Positions 19,886-29,383 of a stretch of 64,000 nucleotides of DNA are shown here, one piece after another. A model generated the notes under the pieces. It was not told where the DNA came from and ran no database searches. It saw only the letters and a program-made list of their open reading frames with translations. Position 1 is the first letter of the stretch; each line of letters starts with the position of its first letter. The stretch lies in NCBI GenBank assembly GCA_028281925.1, contig JANQIX010000006.1, positions 124,001 through 188,000 on the forward strand, in the 5' to 3' direction. The translations under genes were made by a program, and so were the position numbers. This DNA is from Alphaproteobacteria bacterium. GTDB lineage: Bacteria; Pseudomonadota; Alphaproteobacteria; DSM-16000; Inquilinaceae.

Positions 19886-20872
19886 TTAAGCGCTGGCGAT
19901 CTGCTCCGCCTTGCGTACCAGGTTCTCCGCCTGCTTGATCGAGGCGATGTCGATCAGCCGCCCGTCAAGCTGCACAGCGCCCTTGCCTTCCCGGGTGGCC
20001 TGTTCCATCGCCTCCAGGATCCGCCGCGCCTTCGTGACCTCGGCCTCGGACGGGCTGTACACTTCATTGGCCAAGTCCACCTGGGACGGATGGATCGCCC
20101 ATTTACCCTCGCATCCCAGCACGGCCGCGCGGTTGGCCTGGGCGCGATATCCATCGGTGTCCTTGAAATCGCCGAAGGGCCCGTCCACCGGGCGCAAGCC
20201 CGCCGCACGGGCGGCAACGACCATGCGCGCAATGGCGTAGTGCCACATATCGCCCCAATGATAGTCGCGCGGGGCGTCCGGGTTGTCGTCCGCACGGTCG
20301 GTCAGCACGCCATAGAGCGGATTGGGACCGCCGATCACCGTGGTCCGGGCTCGCGTGGATGCGGCATAGTCGGCAACGCCGAAATGCAGGCTCTCGTTGC
20401 GCTTTGAGGCGCGGGCGATCTCGTCGACATTGGCCATGCCGAGCGCCGTCTCGATGATCAGCTCGAACCCGATCCGCTTCTTGCGGGCACGCGCGTTCTC
20501 CACCTGTGTGACCAGCATATCGACGGCATAGACGTCTGCGGCCGTGCCCACCTTGGGGATCATGATCATATCCAGCCGGTCCGACGCCTGTTCCAGCACG
20601 TCGACCACGTCCCGGTACATGTAGTGGGTGTCGAGGCCGTTGATGCGCACGGAAAGGGTCTTGTTTCCCCAGTCGATGTCGTTGATGGCGGCAATGACGT
20701 TCTTGCGGGCCTGTTCCTTTTCGTCCGGCGCCACAGCGTCCTCAAGATCGAGGAACACGACATCGGCGCCAAGGCCGGCAGCCTTCTCCAGAGCACGCGC
20801 GTTGCTGCCTGGAACGGCCAACTCGCTGCGATTCAGACGGGCCGGCGCCTGCTCGATGACGGTGAAGCTCAT
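19886..20872 (-). CDS. mcl1: L-malyl-CoA / beta-methylmalyl-CoA lyase (HpcH/HpaI, CitE family)
   Basis: 328 aa. It resembles Rhodobacter Mcl1, which splits malyl-CoA to glyoxylate and acetyl-CoA and beta-methylmalyl-CoA to glyoxylate and propionyl-CoA. Segments seen: RSELAVPGSNARALEKAAG, DVVFLDLEDAV with Mg-binding acidic residues, MIMIPKVG, ELIIETALGM, FGVADYAAS and KWAIHPSQ. The start at 20872 gives the family N-terminus MSFTVIEQAPARLNRS. Such enzymes serve the ethylmalonyl-CoA pathway or a related C2/C3 route; the rest of the pathway is not in the window. Confidence 0.87.
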   Translation of the reverse strand: MSFTVIEQAPARLNRSELAVPGSNARALEKAAGLGADVVFLDLEDAVAPDEKEQARKNVIAAINDIDWGNKTLSVRINGLDTHYMYRDVVDVLEQASDRLDMIMIPKVGTAADVYAVDMLVTQVENARARKKRIGFELIIETALGMANVDEIARASKRNESLHFGVADYAASTRARTTVIGGPNPLYGVLTDRADDNPDAPRDYHWGDMWHYAIARMVVAARAAGLRPVDGPFGDFKDTDGYRAQANRAAVLGCEGKWAIHPSQVDLANEVYSPSEAEVTKARRILEAMEQATREGKGAVQLDGRLIDIASIKQAENLVRKAEQIASA

Positions 20873-21013
20873 AGGGGTGACACCTCCTCGTTGCGTTGGG
20901 CAGAGGCAATGCCCCATCAACCGCCGCTACGCAACCCCCGGCGGTCGATGATTCGCCATGCGCCTATCACATGTGTCGATGCCGGCGCTCCGGCCTAGCA
21001 CCAGCCGGTCAGG

Positions 21014-22204
21014 CTAGTCCGCTGCGGCGGCCCCATTCTGCCGCCGACGCCAAAGCGACCGGCAGGGGATCTTGGAGGTGTCGCAGCGATCCGCATACTG
21101 ACGCGCGATCTCCATCACCTCCGACAGCAGCCCCGCGCGTAGGGTGATCGGCTCAAGGCCTAGGCTGGGCAGCCGCTGGTGATCGGCATGCAGCTCGTTC
21201 TCTTCCTGCTCTTTGCGAGGATTGTCCACGAACTCCATGGTCGCGTCGGTCAGCTCGCAGACCAGATGGGCCAAATCCCGGACACGATGGGCTTCGGTCA
21301 TCTGGTTCAGGATGTTGACTCGCTCACCGCGCTGCGGCGGATTCTCCAGCGCCAGAGCGACGCACCGCACCGTGTCTTGGATATTGATGAACGCACGCTT
21401 CTGGCCGCCCGTGCCGTGCACTGTCAGCGGATGGCCGATCGCCGCCTGCATCAGGAAACGGTTCAGGACAGTGCCATAGTCTCCGTCGTAGTCGAACCGG
21501 TTGACCAGCCTTTCGTCGCGCCGCGTTTCTTCCGTCTGCGTGCCCCAGACGATGCCCTGATGAAGGTCGGTGACCTTAAGGTCGTCGTTCTTGGCGTAGA
21601 ACAGGAACAGCAGCTGATCCAACGTCTTCGTCATGTGATAGACGCTGCCGGGATTGGCGGGATGCAGAATCTCGCGCTCGACCCAGCGGCCGTCATCGGC
21701 CTGAATCCTCACCGGCAGATAGCCTTCGGGGATTGTGATCCCATCGGCGTCGTACCCGTAGACGCCCATGGTCCCGAGATGGACCAGATGGGCGTTGCCG
21801 CCAGCCTCGACCATGGCCGCCAAAACGTTGTGTGTCGCGGTTATGTTGTTGTCGACCGTGTAGCGCTTATGCCGGGCCGACTTCATGCTGTATGGGGCTG
21901 CCCGCTGCTCGGCAAAGTGGACGACGGCATCGGGCCGGAAATCGTGAAACAACCCAACCAGATTGTCGTAATCCTGCGCAACGTCCAAGCGATGGAAATC
22001 GATCTTGCGCCCACCCACTTCTTGCCATGCCTGCAGGCGGACGCCCATCGGTTGTATTGGCGTTAGCGACTGGACTTCCAGCTCATTATCGATGTTCCGC
22101 CGGGACAAGTTGTCCACGATGGCGATGTCGTGCCCTTTGTTGGAAAGATGCAACGACGTCGGCCAGCCGCAGAACCCGTCTCCCCCCAGGACAAGGATTC
22201 TCAT
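21014..22204 (-). CDS. sqdB: UDP-sulfoquinovose synthase (sulfolipid head group)
   Basis: 396 aa, an extended short-chain dehydrogenase/epimerase. It makes UDP-sulfoquinovose from UDP-glucose and sulfite for the sulfolipid SQDG. The SqdB-specific nucleotide loop GGDGFCGWPTSLHLS (7-21) and the catalytic Thr in HLGTMGVYGYD plus YHMTK are present, as are HFAEQRAAPYSMKS and DLHQGIVWGTQT. SqdB proteins are found in phototrophs and in some non-phototrophic alphaproteobacteria, often linked to phosphate sparing. No sqdC/sqdX neighbour is seen. The last 15 residues are Arg/Ala-rich. Confidence 0.92.
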   Translation of the reverse strand: MRILVLGGDGFCGWPTSLHLSNKGHDIAIVDNLSRRNIDNELEVQSLTPIQPMGVRLQAWQEVGGRKIDFHRLDVAQDYDNLVGLFHDFRPDAVVHFAEQRAAPYSMKSARHKRYTVDNNITATHNVLAAMVEAGGNAHLVHLGTMGVYGYDADGITIPEGYLPVRIQADDGRWVEREILHPANPGSVYHMTKTLDQLLFLFYAKNDDLKVTDLHQGIVWGTQTEETRRDERLVNRFDYDGDYGTVLNRFLMQAAIGHPLTVHGTGGQKRAFINIQDTVRCVALALENPPQRGERVNILNQMTEAHRVRDLAHLVCELTDATMEFVDNPRKEQEENELHADHQRLPSLGLEPITLRAGLLSEVMEIARQYADRCDTSKIPCRSLWRRRQNGAAAAD

Positions 22205-22233
22205 CCGCTGCCCGCCCCTCCGCTTCTATCGAA

Positions 22234-22251
22234 CGGCCGGGGTGCCGGCCG
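22234..22251 (-). terminator. GC hairpin between xerD and sqdB
   Basis: A perfect 7-bp stem with a 4-base loop (22234-22240 with 22245-22251), located after xerD and 30 bp before the sqdB start on the minus strand. No T-run. Confidence 0.3.
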
Positions 22252-22362
22252 CCTCCTCGATCACTTGCCTTGCGCTCTAGCACGGACACCACCGATGCCT
22301 CAACCGGCAAGGTCATCCCAATGCAATGATCAGCAGTCTATCCGAAACCCGCGGACATAGCC

Positions 22363-23358
22363 TCAGAGGCCGGATACGTCCGCCAGGGGATGCGCATCCT
22401 CCACCAGGCGGCGCATGCGATCCTCCAAGACATGAGTATAGATCTGGGTGGTGGAGATGTCGGCATGGCCGAGCATCAGTTGGACGGACCGCAGATCGGC
22501 CCCGTGGTTCAAGAGATGGGTGGCGAATGCGTGGCGCAGCACATGGGGGCTGACACGCCGCGGCTCTATCCCGGCCTCCATGGCAAGCTCCTTCAGCAAC
22601 TGCGCGAAGCGCTGGCGGGTCAGATAGCCGTCATGGGCGATGCGCGACGGAAACAGCCACGGTGCCTGCTTGGCCTCCCGGCCCGGGATCAGGAAGTGTT
22701 CTCGAACCTCCAGATAGCGCACCAACGCATCGCGCGCTGGCTCCGACAATGGCACCAGACGTTCCTTACCCCCTTTGCCGCGCACGCGCAGCAGCAGGCC
22801 GTCGCGCGCGATCGCCGTCAGCGGCAGCCCCACAAGTTCGGACACGCGCAGCCCGGTCGCATACAACACCTCCAAAAGCGCCACCAGGCGAATGCCCTCC
22901 GGCCCGCCATGGCCTGCCGCTGCCTGCAGCAAGCGCTCAACCTCCTGTTCGCTCAACACTTTGGGAAGGCTGCGGCCCAGCTTGGGCATATCGATCGTCG
23001 TGGTCGGGTCACTCTCGCGCCGCCGATCGGACAAGAGGAAGCGGTAGAATTGCCGGACCGCGGACAGGCGCCGCGCAATCGTCCGCGCCGCGGTGCCCGT
23101 GTGATCACGCCCCGGGCGCGTCGCCAGATGATCAAAGTATCGGCGCAAGTCCTCCGTTGACGCGTCCTCGACCTTCACGCCGCCGGGATGCAGGAAGCCG
23201 ACCAGGTCGGCCAGGTCGCGGGCATACGCCAGGCGCGTGTTGTCTGCCGCACCACGTTCGGACGTCAGCATATCCAGGAAGGCGTCGACGGCAGCCGGAA
23301 GTGCGGGCAGGGCCCGCCTGGCGTTGCCGCGCCTTGTTGTCTTGGGCGCCTCGCTCAC
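22363..23358 (-). CDS. xerD: Tyrosine recombinase XerD
   Basis: 331 aa. It resolves chromosome dimers at dif together with XerC. The N-terminal SAM-like domain starts with AVDAFLDMLTSERGAADNT. Catalytic residues: Arg in YATGLRVSELVG, Lys in the VRGKGGKERLVPL hairpin, the His-x-x-Arg box in SPHVLRHAFATHLL, His in MLGHADISTTQ and the nucleophile Tyr in IYTHV. It carries about 25 extra N-terminal residues. Its ATG overlaps the stop of the upstream orphan gene by 4 bp, and the position next to aroK/aroB suggests a housekeeping XerD, not a phage integrase. Confidence 0.92.
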   Translation of the reverse strand: MSEAPKTTRRGNARRALPALPAAVDAFLDMLTSERGAADNTRLAYARDLADLVGFLHPGGVKVEDASTEDLRRYFDHLATRPGRDHTGTAARTIARRLSAVRQFYRFLLSDRRRESDPTTTIDMPKLGRSLPKVLSEQEVERLLQAAAGHGGPEGIRLVALLEVLYATGLRVSELVGLPLTAIARDGLLLRVRGKGGKERLVPLSEPARDALVRYLEVREHFLIPGREAKQAPWLFPSRIAHDGYLTRQRFAQLLKELAMEAGIEPRRVSPHVLRHAFATHLLNHGADLRSVQLMLGHADISTTQIYTHVLEDRMRRLVEDAHPLADVSGL

Positions 23359-25115
23359 AACTGCGCTGCCCAGATGGCCTCCAGAGCCAGCTGCCGGGCC
23401 TCTCCCTCCAACCCGATATCGACCAGCGACGAAAGAACATGCTCCAGCAGCACCGGATGGGCCGCTCCTGGCCCCTCCTCACCCAGCGCCACAAGGGCCA
23501 ACAGCGCGGCGAGCCCGACCTGTCCCGCATCTGTGGCTTCCTCCAGCCGCCACCAAATCGGTCCCGGCGGCAGGGATGTCGGATCGCGGCCATCTTCGAC
23601 GGCCAGCAGATGCCACATCGCGGGATCGATCGGCTGCCCCAGCGCCCTCAACGCCGCCAGAGCAACCGCGGCGCTGTAGGTCCCTGAGTCTCCGGCGGCG
23701 TCCAGTTCGGCCGCCAACCAGGTCTGCAGTCCCCGGTCGAAATCGGCGTCTCCGCCTTCGCCCTCATCGGCCAGCCAGGCCAACGGCCACAACGTCGCCA
23801 AGTCTTCGGCACTGTCGTGCAACACAGCGTCGGCTCGCGCCAAGGCATGCCAGACCCGGGCCCGATCCATGTCACCTGCCGCGTAATAGGTACGCGCCGC
23901 CAGAATCGCGATGGAGCTGGCACGGGACGCCGGCTCGATGGGATCGAGAAGCGCCAGCATCACGGCCAACGGCGCCGCCTCGCTGCTCGCGATGCGCAAG
24001 AGATACTCCCGCAGCTGCAACGCCTCCGCAGGATCTTCCAGGGACCGCGCCGTCTGTTCGACCAGGGCGCGGATATGGGGCCCGGACTCTCGCGTCACCA
24101 TGTAGAGAGCGCTTTCCAGCTGCTCCGCTGCGAACGGCAACTCGGCATAGAGCTCCGCCAGTCTCCATGGGGCGATAGCGCCGTTCGCCGCGACTCGTTC
24201 TGCGGCGTCCAGCCTGACGTCGGATGGTGTCGACACATTGTCCGCGATCGCGAGAAGCCGGCCAGGATCGCTGACCCTGAGCGCCGCCCGCGAGACCGCG
24301 CGGTCGGACAGGTCCAACAGCGTCAAGAGCTGTGCATCAGGCGTCGCCAGACTGCGCCAAGCCTGATCCGGAAGCTCCACGGATCGCCGCGCCGCCAGCG
24401 CCGTTGCCATGGAAAGGAAGACCGGGTCGGTGTCGTCGGCGACGATCGCCTCAAGGGCGGCTGAGGCTGCGTCGTACCGTTCCTCAATCAGCAGGCAGAT
24501 CAGCCTGCGATTGTCCCATCGCGGCCCGCTGAATCGGCTGGCAGCACCGTCCAGCCGCCCACAGGCCTCCGATCTGCGGTCGCTCAGCAGCAATGCGTCA
24601 ATCAGCGCCGCTGATGCCGCCTCGTCCTCCGCAAAGGCCGGCTCCGCAGCCGCGATGGCCAGCAACTCATCAGCCATGGCGAGTTCGGCCAGCATCTCCG
24701 CCCGAAGCCCCAGCAGGCTCGGATCGCCAAGATGCTCGATCGCATCCGCCGGTGAGAGCAGCAATCGGCGCATCAAGCCCCGCATGGCCGGCGACGGGGC
24801 CCCCGTCGGCAGCATCGTCAAGAACAGGCGCACATCGGACGGCTCGGCATCCGCCCACACGTCCCCCGCGAACGGCGGCGGATCGATCCAGGCCAGCCGG
24901 CGCGACTCGGGCGGTGGCACATCAGCGGGCGACGGCGGCGCCGCCCTGGCCGCCATCATGACAAGCGGTGCCACAGAGCTGCGCAGATCCAGATGGCCGG
25001 GCACGTCCGCGTCGGCCGCGGCCGAAACGCCAGCCGCCACGACCAGCGCGACGAACGTCACGTGCGCTGCGAAGCGTCCGATCCGGCGTGTCGCGCTAAG
25101 GCAGAAACCGGTCAT
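23355..25115 (-). CDS. Uncharacterised secreted/periplasmic helical-repeat protein
   Basis: 586 aa, not recognised. An N-terminal hydrophobic segment (about residues 18-33) ends in VSAAADA, a plausible signal peptidase site. The rest is rich in Ala, Leu, Asp and Glu in repeating helical units (for example EMLAELAMADELLAIAAAE), suggesting a TPR-like or other alpha-solenoid with no catalytic motif. It is translationally coupled to xerD (4-bp overlap) and itself overlaps a small membrane-protein gene upstream, so the three are made together. Confidence 0.65.
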   Translation of the reverse strand: MTGFCLSATRRIGRFAAHVTFVALVVAAGVSAAADADVPGHLDLRSSVAPLVMMAARAAPPSPADVPPPESRRLAWIDPPPFAGDVWADAEPSDVRLFLTMLPTGAPSPAMRGLMRRLLLSPADAIEHLGDPSLLGLRAEMLAELAMADELLAIAAAEPAFAEDEAASAALIDALLLSDRRSEACGRLDGAASRFSGPRWDNRRLICLLIEERYDAASAALEAIVADDTDPVFLSMATALAARRSVELPDQAWRSLATPDAQLLTLLDLSDRAVSRAALRVSDPGRLLAIADNVSTPSDVRLDAAERVAANGAIAPWRLAELYAELPFAAEQLESALYMVTRESGPHIRALVEQTARSLEDPAEALQLREYLLRIASSEAAPLAVMLALLDPIEPASRASSIAILAARTYYAAGDMDRARVWHALARADAVLHDSAEDLATLWPLAWLADEGEGGDADFDRGLQTWLAAELDAAGDSGTYSAAVALAALRALGQPIDPAMWHLLAVEDGRDPTSLPPGPIWWRLEEATDAGQVGLAALLALVALGEEGPGAAHPVLLEHVLSSLVDIGLEGEARQLALEAIWAAQL

Positions 25116-25296
25116 TCGATATGACCTTTTCCACCGTCCGTGACGGGGGCTGAATATCCCAGAAGCCTAGGAAAATCACGCCGCCGGCAAGGGCCAAGAG
25201 CACGATCACGATCAAGCCCTGCGCCAACCGCGCCCCGGCTCCGCCTCCGGAACTCTGGGCAAACACCGACCGATTGCGATAGCGAGCCAAAGTCAC
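25096..25296 (-). CDS. Small single-helix membrane protein
   Basis: 66 aa. A basic, Ser/Gly-rich N-terminus, one hydrophobic helix (about residues 26-46, LIVIVLLALAGGVIFLGFW) and an 18-residue tail. It overlaps the start of the 586-aa orphan gene by 20 bp and is divergent from aroK across 150 bp. Function unknown; the overlap suggests it works with the downstream orphan protein. Confidence 0.6.
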   Translation of the reverse strand: MTLARYRNRSVFAQSSGGGAGARLAQGLIVIVLLALAGGVIFLGFWDIQPPSRTVEKVISNDRFLP

Positions 25297-25446
25297 CCTC
25301 TTGTCGAACAGACCGCTGGTTTACCCGATATCGTATGAAAGCCCGTTGACAAGTCTATGATTCTCTCGTCGCGTCTGGCATCTCAGGCGCTTTGCTGACC
25401 GCCGCCGCTGGCGGCGACATGCGCGTAAGCGGGAGACTGTGCCGCC

Positions 25447-26001
25447 GTGGATGCACCTGTTTTGCCTAAGACCCTGGCCCTGGTCGGACTCATGGGCGCC
25501 GGTAAGAGCGCCATCGGTCGCCGCCTGGCGGCACGATTCAACGTCGCCTTCATCGATGCCGATCAGGTCATCGAGGAGGCCGCGGGATGCAGCATTCCGG
25601 AGATCTTCGATCGTTGGGGCGAGAGCTTTTTCAGAGACCGCGAACGTCAGGTCATCGCGCGTCTGCTGCGCGATCCGGCCCATGTGCTGGCCACGGGCGG
25701 CGGCGCGTTCATCGCCGACGAGACTCGCGCCCTCATCCTCGATCAGTGCCTGTCGCTCTGGCTGCGGGCGGACCTCGACCTGCTGGTGTCCCGGACCGCG
25801 CGCCGCAACAACCGCCCCCTGCTTGCCAACGGCAAGCCCCGTGACATCCTGAAGCAGTTGATGGACGAACGGTACCCCATGTACGAACGGGCCGACATCG
25901 TGGTCGACAGCCGGGACGTTCCGCCCGATGAAACGGCAGATATCGCCGTGGAGGCGATCAGGCGATTCCTGACGGAGCAGGTCGGACCAGCGGCAACGTG
26001 A
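25447..26001 (+). CDS. aroK: Shikimate kinase
   Basis: 184 aa. It phosphorylates shikimate in aromatic amino-acid synthesis. Walker A GLMGAGKS (about 14-21), the shikimate-binding DADQVIE and FRDRE segments, the GGGAF loop (about 83-87) and the lid Arg in RNNRPLL are present. It is followed by a lipoprotein gene and then aroB. Confidence 0.95.
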   Translation: MDAPVLPKTLALVGLMGAGKSAIGRRLAARFNVAFIDADQVIEEAAGCSIPEIFDRWGESFFRDRERQVIARLLRDPAHVLATGGGAFIADETRALILDQCLSLWLRADLDLLVSRTARRNNRPLLANGKPRDILKQLMDERYPMYERADIVVDSRDVPPDETADIAVEAIRRFLTEQVGPAAT

Positions 26002-26087
26002 GGGCAGGCATGCAATTCGCTGCATCGCCATGCGAATTGATGCTAGTCTCACGGAACGCGAGGACATGGTGAGGGATAAGCGAGGCC

Positions 26088-26513
26088 ATGACCTGTCGCT
26101 CGTCGGGGTGGCATGCCGTTGTTGCCTGCGGATTTCTTGTAGCTTGCGGCACCAATGTGCGCGATCTGCTGTCAGAGGAAGCCGAATTGACGTGGCAGGC
26201 CAACTCTGCGATCGCGGCGGCCGAGCAGCAAGATCCGACCCTGGTGGCGCCTGTATTGGTGGCCGAGGTGGAGGCGGCTGAGGCGGCGAAGGTGGAGGCC
26301 TGCGCTCCGGTCAACGATGCGCTTCAGGAACGCATGCGTGGCGCTGAGGAGGAGCCGGATTTCACCGAAGAGATCTATTCCGACATCGAAGACCTTATGG
26401 TCCGGATGTTCCCGATCGGTGAGATCGAAGACTGCGCAGACGCCCATGAAGACTATCGCGAATCCGTCAATGCGCTTCAGGGCAGGTTGGAAGAACTCGG
26501 CGTAACCCCCTGA
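26088..26513 (+). CDS. Putative small lipoprotein
   Basis: 141 aa. A short signal sequence ends in a lipobox, LVAC with the lipidated Cys at residue 20. The mature part is very acidic (Glu/Asp/Ala-rich) with three further Cys, and looks helical. No family recognised. It sits between aroK and aroB, two genes of one pathway, so it is probably co-transcribed with them without a clear connection. Confidence 0.6.
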   Translation: MTCRSSGWHAVVACGFLVACGTNVRDLLSEEAELTWQANSAIAAAEQQDPTLVAPVLVAEVEAAEAAKVEACAPVNDALQERMRGAEEEPDFTEEIYSDIEDLMVRMFPIGEIEDCADAHEDYRESVNALQGRLEELGVTP

Positions 26514-26603
26514 ATACGCGGAGATTTTGACATCCCGCAGCAGCACAGACCGGAGAGCATCATCGATACCACATCGCCAACCATTGGACCGAACCCTCCC
26601 GCC

Positions 26604-27731
26604 GTGGCCGATAGCATGGGCGAGATGGAGCGGCTGACCGTTGACCTTGCAGACCGGCGCTACGACATCGCCATCGGCCCCTCGCTGATCGACCGGGCGG
26701 GGGCGCTGCTGGCACCGGTGCTCGACAGCCGCCGCGTCGTGATCGTCAGCGACGAAACGGTAGCCGGGCTCTACCTGCATCGGCTCGAACGTGCGCTCTC
26801 GGACAGCGGGATCCGTCACAGTGCCGTCGTCGTCGCGCCCGGTGAGGCAAGCAAGAGCCTTGAGAGCTTCTCTTGGTTGATCGAGAGGATCCTTGGGGCC
26901 GCGATCGAACGCTCCACGACCGTAATTGCCTTGGGCGGGGGTGTCGTCGGCGACCTTGCCGGGTTTGCCGCGGCCGTAGCCTTGCGCGGCGTTCCGTTCG
27001 TCCAGATCCCAACCACGCTGCTGGCCCAGGTGGATAGTGCCGTGGGCGGCAAGACCGGGGTGAACAGCCGGCACGGCAAGAACCTTATCGGCGCCTTCTA
27101 TCAGCCGCGCCTGGTGCTGGCGGATTGCGATGCCCTCTCGACATTGCCGCGGCGGCAACTGTTGGCCGGATATGCCGAAGTCGCCAAATACGGCGCCATA
27201 GACCGGCCGGACTTTTTCGCCTGGCTTGAGACTGCAGCACCGGCGCTGCTTGCGGGTGACACTGCGGCGCTGACCACCGCAGTCCGGCAATGCTGCGCGG
27301 CTAAGGCGGCGATCGTCGCAGCAGACGAACGGGAGGGGGGCGTCCGGGCGCTCCTCAACCTCGGCCATACCTTCGGCCATGCCCTGGAAGCGCAGACGGG
27401 CTACGGCGACACCCTACTGCATGGCGAGGCGGTGGCCGTCGGCATGGTCCTCGCGTTCGACCTTTCGGTGCGCCTGGGCTATTGCGCAGCGGCGGACGCA
27501 GAGCGGCTTCGCCGCCATCTCTCGGATGTCGGGCTGCCGACCCGCCTCAGTGCCGTCGCCGCAGGCGACTGGTCGGCCGAGGCACTGCTGGCCCACATGG
27601 CGAAGGACAAGAAGGTCCGCGACGGAGAGATCACGTTCATTCTCGCCCGCGGCATAGGCCAAGCCTTCGTCGCCCGCGGCGTGCCGGTTCCTCAGGTTCG
27701 GGCACTTCTGGAAGAGGCGCTGTCGGCCTGA
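26604..27731 (+). CDS. aroB: 3-dehydroquinate synthase
   Basis: 375 aa. It turns DAHP into 3-dehydroquinate, step two of the shikimate pathway. NAD-binding GEASKSLESF, GGGVVGDLAGFAAA and the PTTLLAQVDSAVGGKTGVN substrate/zinc region are intact, with the zinc His in NLGHTFGHALE and LLHGEAVAVGM. The start drawn is GTG; ATG at 26616 or 26625 is equally possible. Confidence 0.95.
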   Translation: MADSMGEMERLTVDLADRRYDIAIGPSLIDRAGALLAPVLDSRRVVIVSDETVAGLYLHRLERALSDSGIRHSAVVVAPGEASKSLESFSWLIERILGAAIERSTTVIALGGGVVGDLAGFAAAVALRGVPFVQIPTTLLAQVDSAVGGKTGVNSRHGKNLIGAFYQPRLVLADCDALSTLPRRQLLAGYAEVAKYGAIDRPDFFAWLETAAPALLAGDTAALTTAVRQCCAAKAAIVAADEREGGVRALLNLGHTFGHALEAQTGYGDTLLHGEAVAVGMVLAFDLSVRLGYCAAADAERLRRHLSDVGLPTRLSAVAAGDWSAEALLAHMAKDKKVRDGEITFILARGIGQAFVARGVPVPQVRALLEEALSA

Positions 27732-27861
27732 CGTGACGCCCAGCCCGCCGGTCATTGCCGCATTGAATGTTGGGCCGGACGTAGTGCCGGCACGACCGAC
27801 CATGCGTCGCAACCCTGCGCCGCATCTTGCGGACTGCGGCCCGAAGCCGCGATCATCATGC

Positions 27862-27879
27862 CCGCCTGCCCCCAGGCGG
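27862..27879 (+). terminator. Hairpin after aroB
   Basis: A perfect 7-bp stem with a 4-base loop (27862-27868 with 27873-27879), 130 bp after the aroB stop. It argues against the longer in-frame start of the next gene. No T-run. Confidence 0.35.
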
Positions 27880-27911
27880 CGATGGCAGGGATCACTGGAG
27901 TCCATCCTGCG

Positions 27912-29219
27912 ATGAGCGTGTTTTTTGAAGCCCATGCCGGCTTGCTTTTGAACGGTGTTGCGATCCTTTTCCTGCTGCTGCTCTCCGGCTTCTTCTCTGG
28001 GTCAGAGACAGCTCTAACGGCGGCCAGCCGCGCCCGCATGCACCAGTTGGAGAACGACGGCAACCGCCGCGCCGCCATCGTCAACCGGCTGCGCGACGAC
28101 AAAGAGCGTCTGATCGGCTCGATCCTTCTCGGCAACAACCTGGTCAACATCCTGGCGTCGGCGTTGGCGACGACGGTGCTGATCGGTCTGGTCGGTGACG
28201 GCGCAGTGCCGATCGCCACGGTCGTCATGACCCTGCTGGTGCTGATCTTTGCCGAGGTCCTGCCCAAGACCTACGCAATCCACCACGCCGACCGTGTCGC
28301 CATCATCATAGCGCCTCTGTTGCGCACGGTGGTGCGTGTATTGGGCCCTGTGACAGAGGGGGTCACGGCGATCGTCCGGCTGGTGCTGCGCATGTTCGGC
28401 GCGGACACCCAGAACGTCACCATGACCGACTATGCCGATGAGCTGCGCGGCGCGATCGAACTGCACCGCGGACCGGACGAAGACGTGCATGAAGAGCGCG
28501 CGATGCTGCGCTCCATCCTCGATCTCGGCGATGTCGAGGTGTCGGAAATCATGACCCATCGCCGCAACGTGGTGGCAATCGACGCCGACCAGCCGCAGTT
28601 GCAGATCGTCGATCAGGTCGTTGAGAGCCCCTATTCGCGCCTTCCGCTATGGCGCGACGATGCGGACAACATCCTCGGAATCATCCATGCGAAGGATCTG
28701 CTGCGGGCCGTGCACGTCCACCGCGGCGCGCCCGATCGCCTCAACATCGAGGCGATCGCCGCGAAGCCCTGGTTCATCCCCGACACGACGACTCTCCTGG
28801 ACCAGTTGAAGGCCTTTCGGACCCGGCGCGAGCATTTCGCCCTTGTGGTGGACGAATACGGCAGCCTCCAGGGCGTGGTCACGCTGGAGGACATCCTGGA
28901 AGAAATCGTCGGCGACATTTCCGACGAGCACGACATCCCCGTCGCCGGCGTGCGCCCCCAATCAAACGGCAGCTACATCGTCGACGGAACGGTGACCCTT
29001 CGCGACCTCAACCGGCGCTTCGAGTGGCGCCTGCCGGACGACGAGGCCTCGACCATTGCCGGGTTGGTGTTGCAAGAGGCACGCCGCATTCCCGAGGTCG
29101 GCCAGACCTTCACGTTCTATGGCTTCCGCTTCGAGATCCTGAGGCGACAGCGCAATCAGATCACCTCGATCTGGGTGAAGCCGCCGTCGGATGATGAACA
29201 GGACGAAACCCGCGACTGA
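27912..29219 (+). CDS. CNNM/HlyC-CorC family membrane protein with CBS domains
   Basis: 435 aa. A DUF21/CNNM membrane domain (GVAILFLLLLSGFFSGSETALTAASRARM, four hydrophobic segments to about residue 150), then a pair of CBS domains (MTHRRNVVAIDAD; FALVVDEYGSLQGVVTLEDILEEIVGDI) and a C-terminal CorC/HlyC domain (GSYIVDGTVTLRDLNR). Relatives are involved in Mg2+ or Co2+ efflux/homeostasis. ATG 27912 places the first helix correctly; longer in-frame starts run into the hairpin. It follows aroB, a common alphaproteobacterial order. Confidence 0.88.
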   Translation: MSVFFEAHAGLLLNGVAILFLLLLSGFFSGSETALTAASRARMHQLENDGNRRAAIVNRLRDDKERLIGSILLGNNLVNILASALATTVLIGLVGDGAVPIATVVMTLLVLIFAEVLPKTYAIHHADRVAIIIAPLLRTVVRVLGPVTEGVTAIVRLVLRMFGADTQNVTMTDYADELRGAIELHRGPDEDVHEERAMLRSILDLGDVEVSEIMTHRRNVVAIDADQPQLQIVDQVVESPYSRLPLWRDDADNILGIIHAKDLLRAVHVHRGAPDRLNIEAIAAKPWFIPDTTTLLDQLKAFRTRREHFALVVDEYGSLQGVVTLEDILEEIVGDISDEHDIPVAGVRPQSNGSYIVDGTVTLRDLNRRFEWRLPDDEASTIAGLVLQEARRIPEVGQTFTFYGFRFEILRRQRNQITSIWVKPPSDDEQDETRD

Positions 29220-29313
29220 GAGACGCCGCGCTATGCCCGCGGCCTGGCCCGTCACCGCGACGACAAGGCGCTCTGAGCCGGCGCCTTGCCGTCGACTCGG
29301 CGAGCGTTGTCAA

Positions 29314-29328
29314 CGATAATCATTCGCA
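29314..29328. promoter_or_regulatory. Fur-type iron box upstream of the iron permease gene
   Basis: The 15-mer CGATAATCATTCGCA lies 55 bp before the permease start. It contains GATAATCATT, the Fur-box core, and matches two sites upstream of the iron-binding protein gene (37050 and 37114), all fitting TGAGAAnnnTTCGCA. Confidence 0.55.
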
Positions 29329-29383
29329 CTATAGACTGCACATTGCGCCGCGACTCGGCGGCCGACGACGGGATCCTGCTGCC

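Noticed and set aside
22363-23358. XerD as a phage or island integrase
   Set aside because: No tRNA attachment site, excisionase or phage genes nearby; sequence and surroundings fit the chromosomal recombinase.
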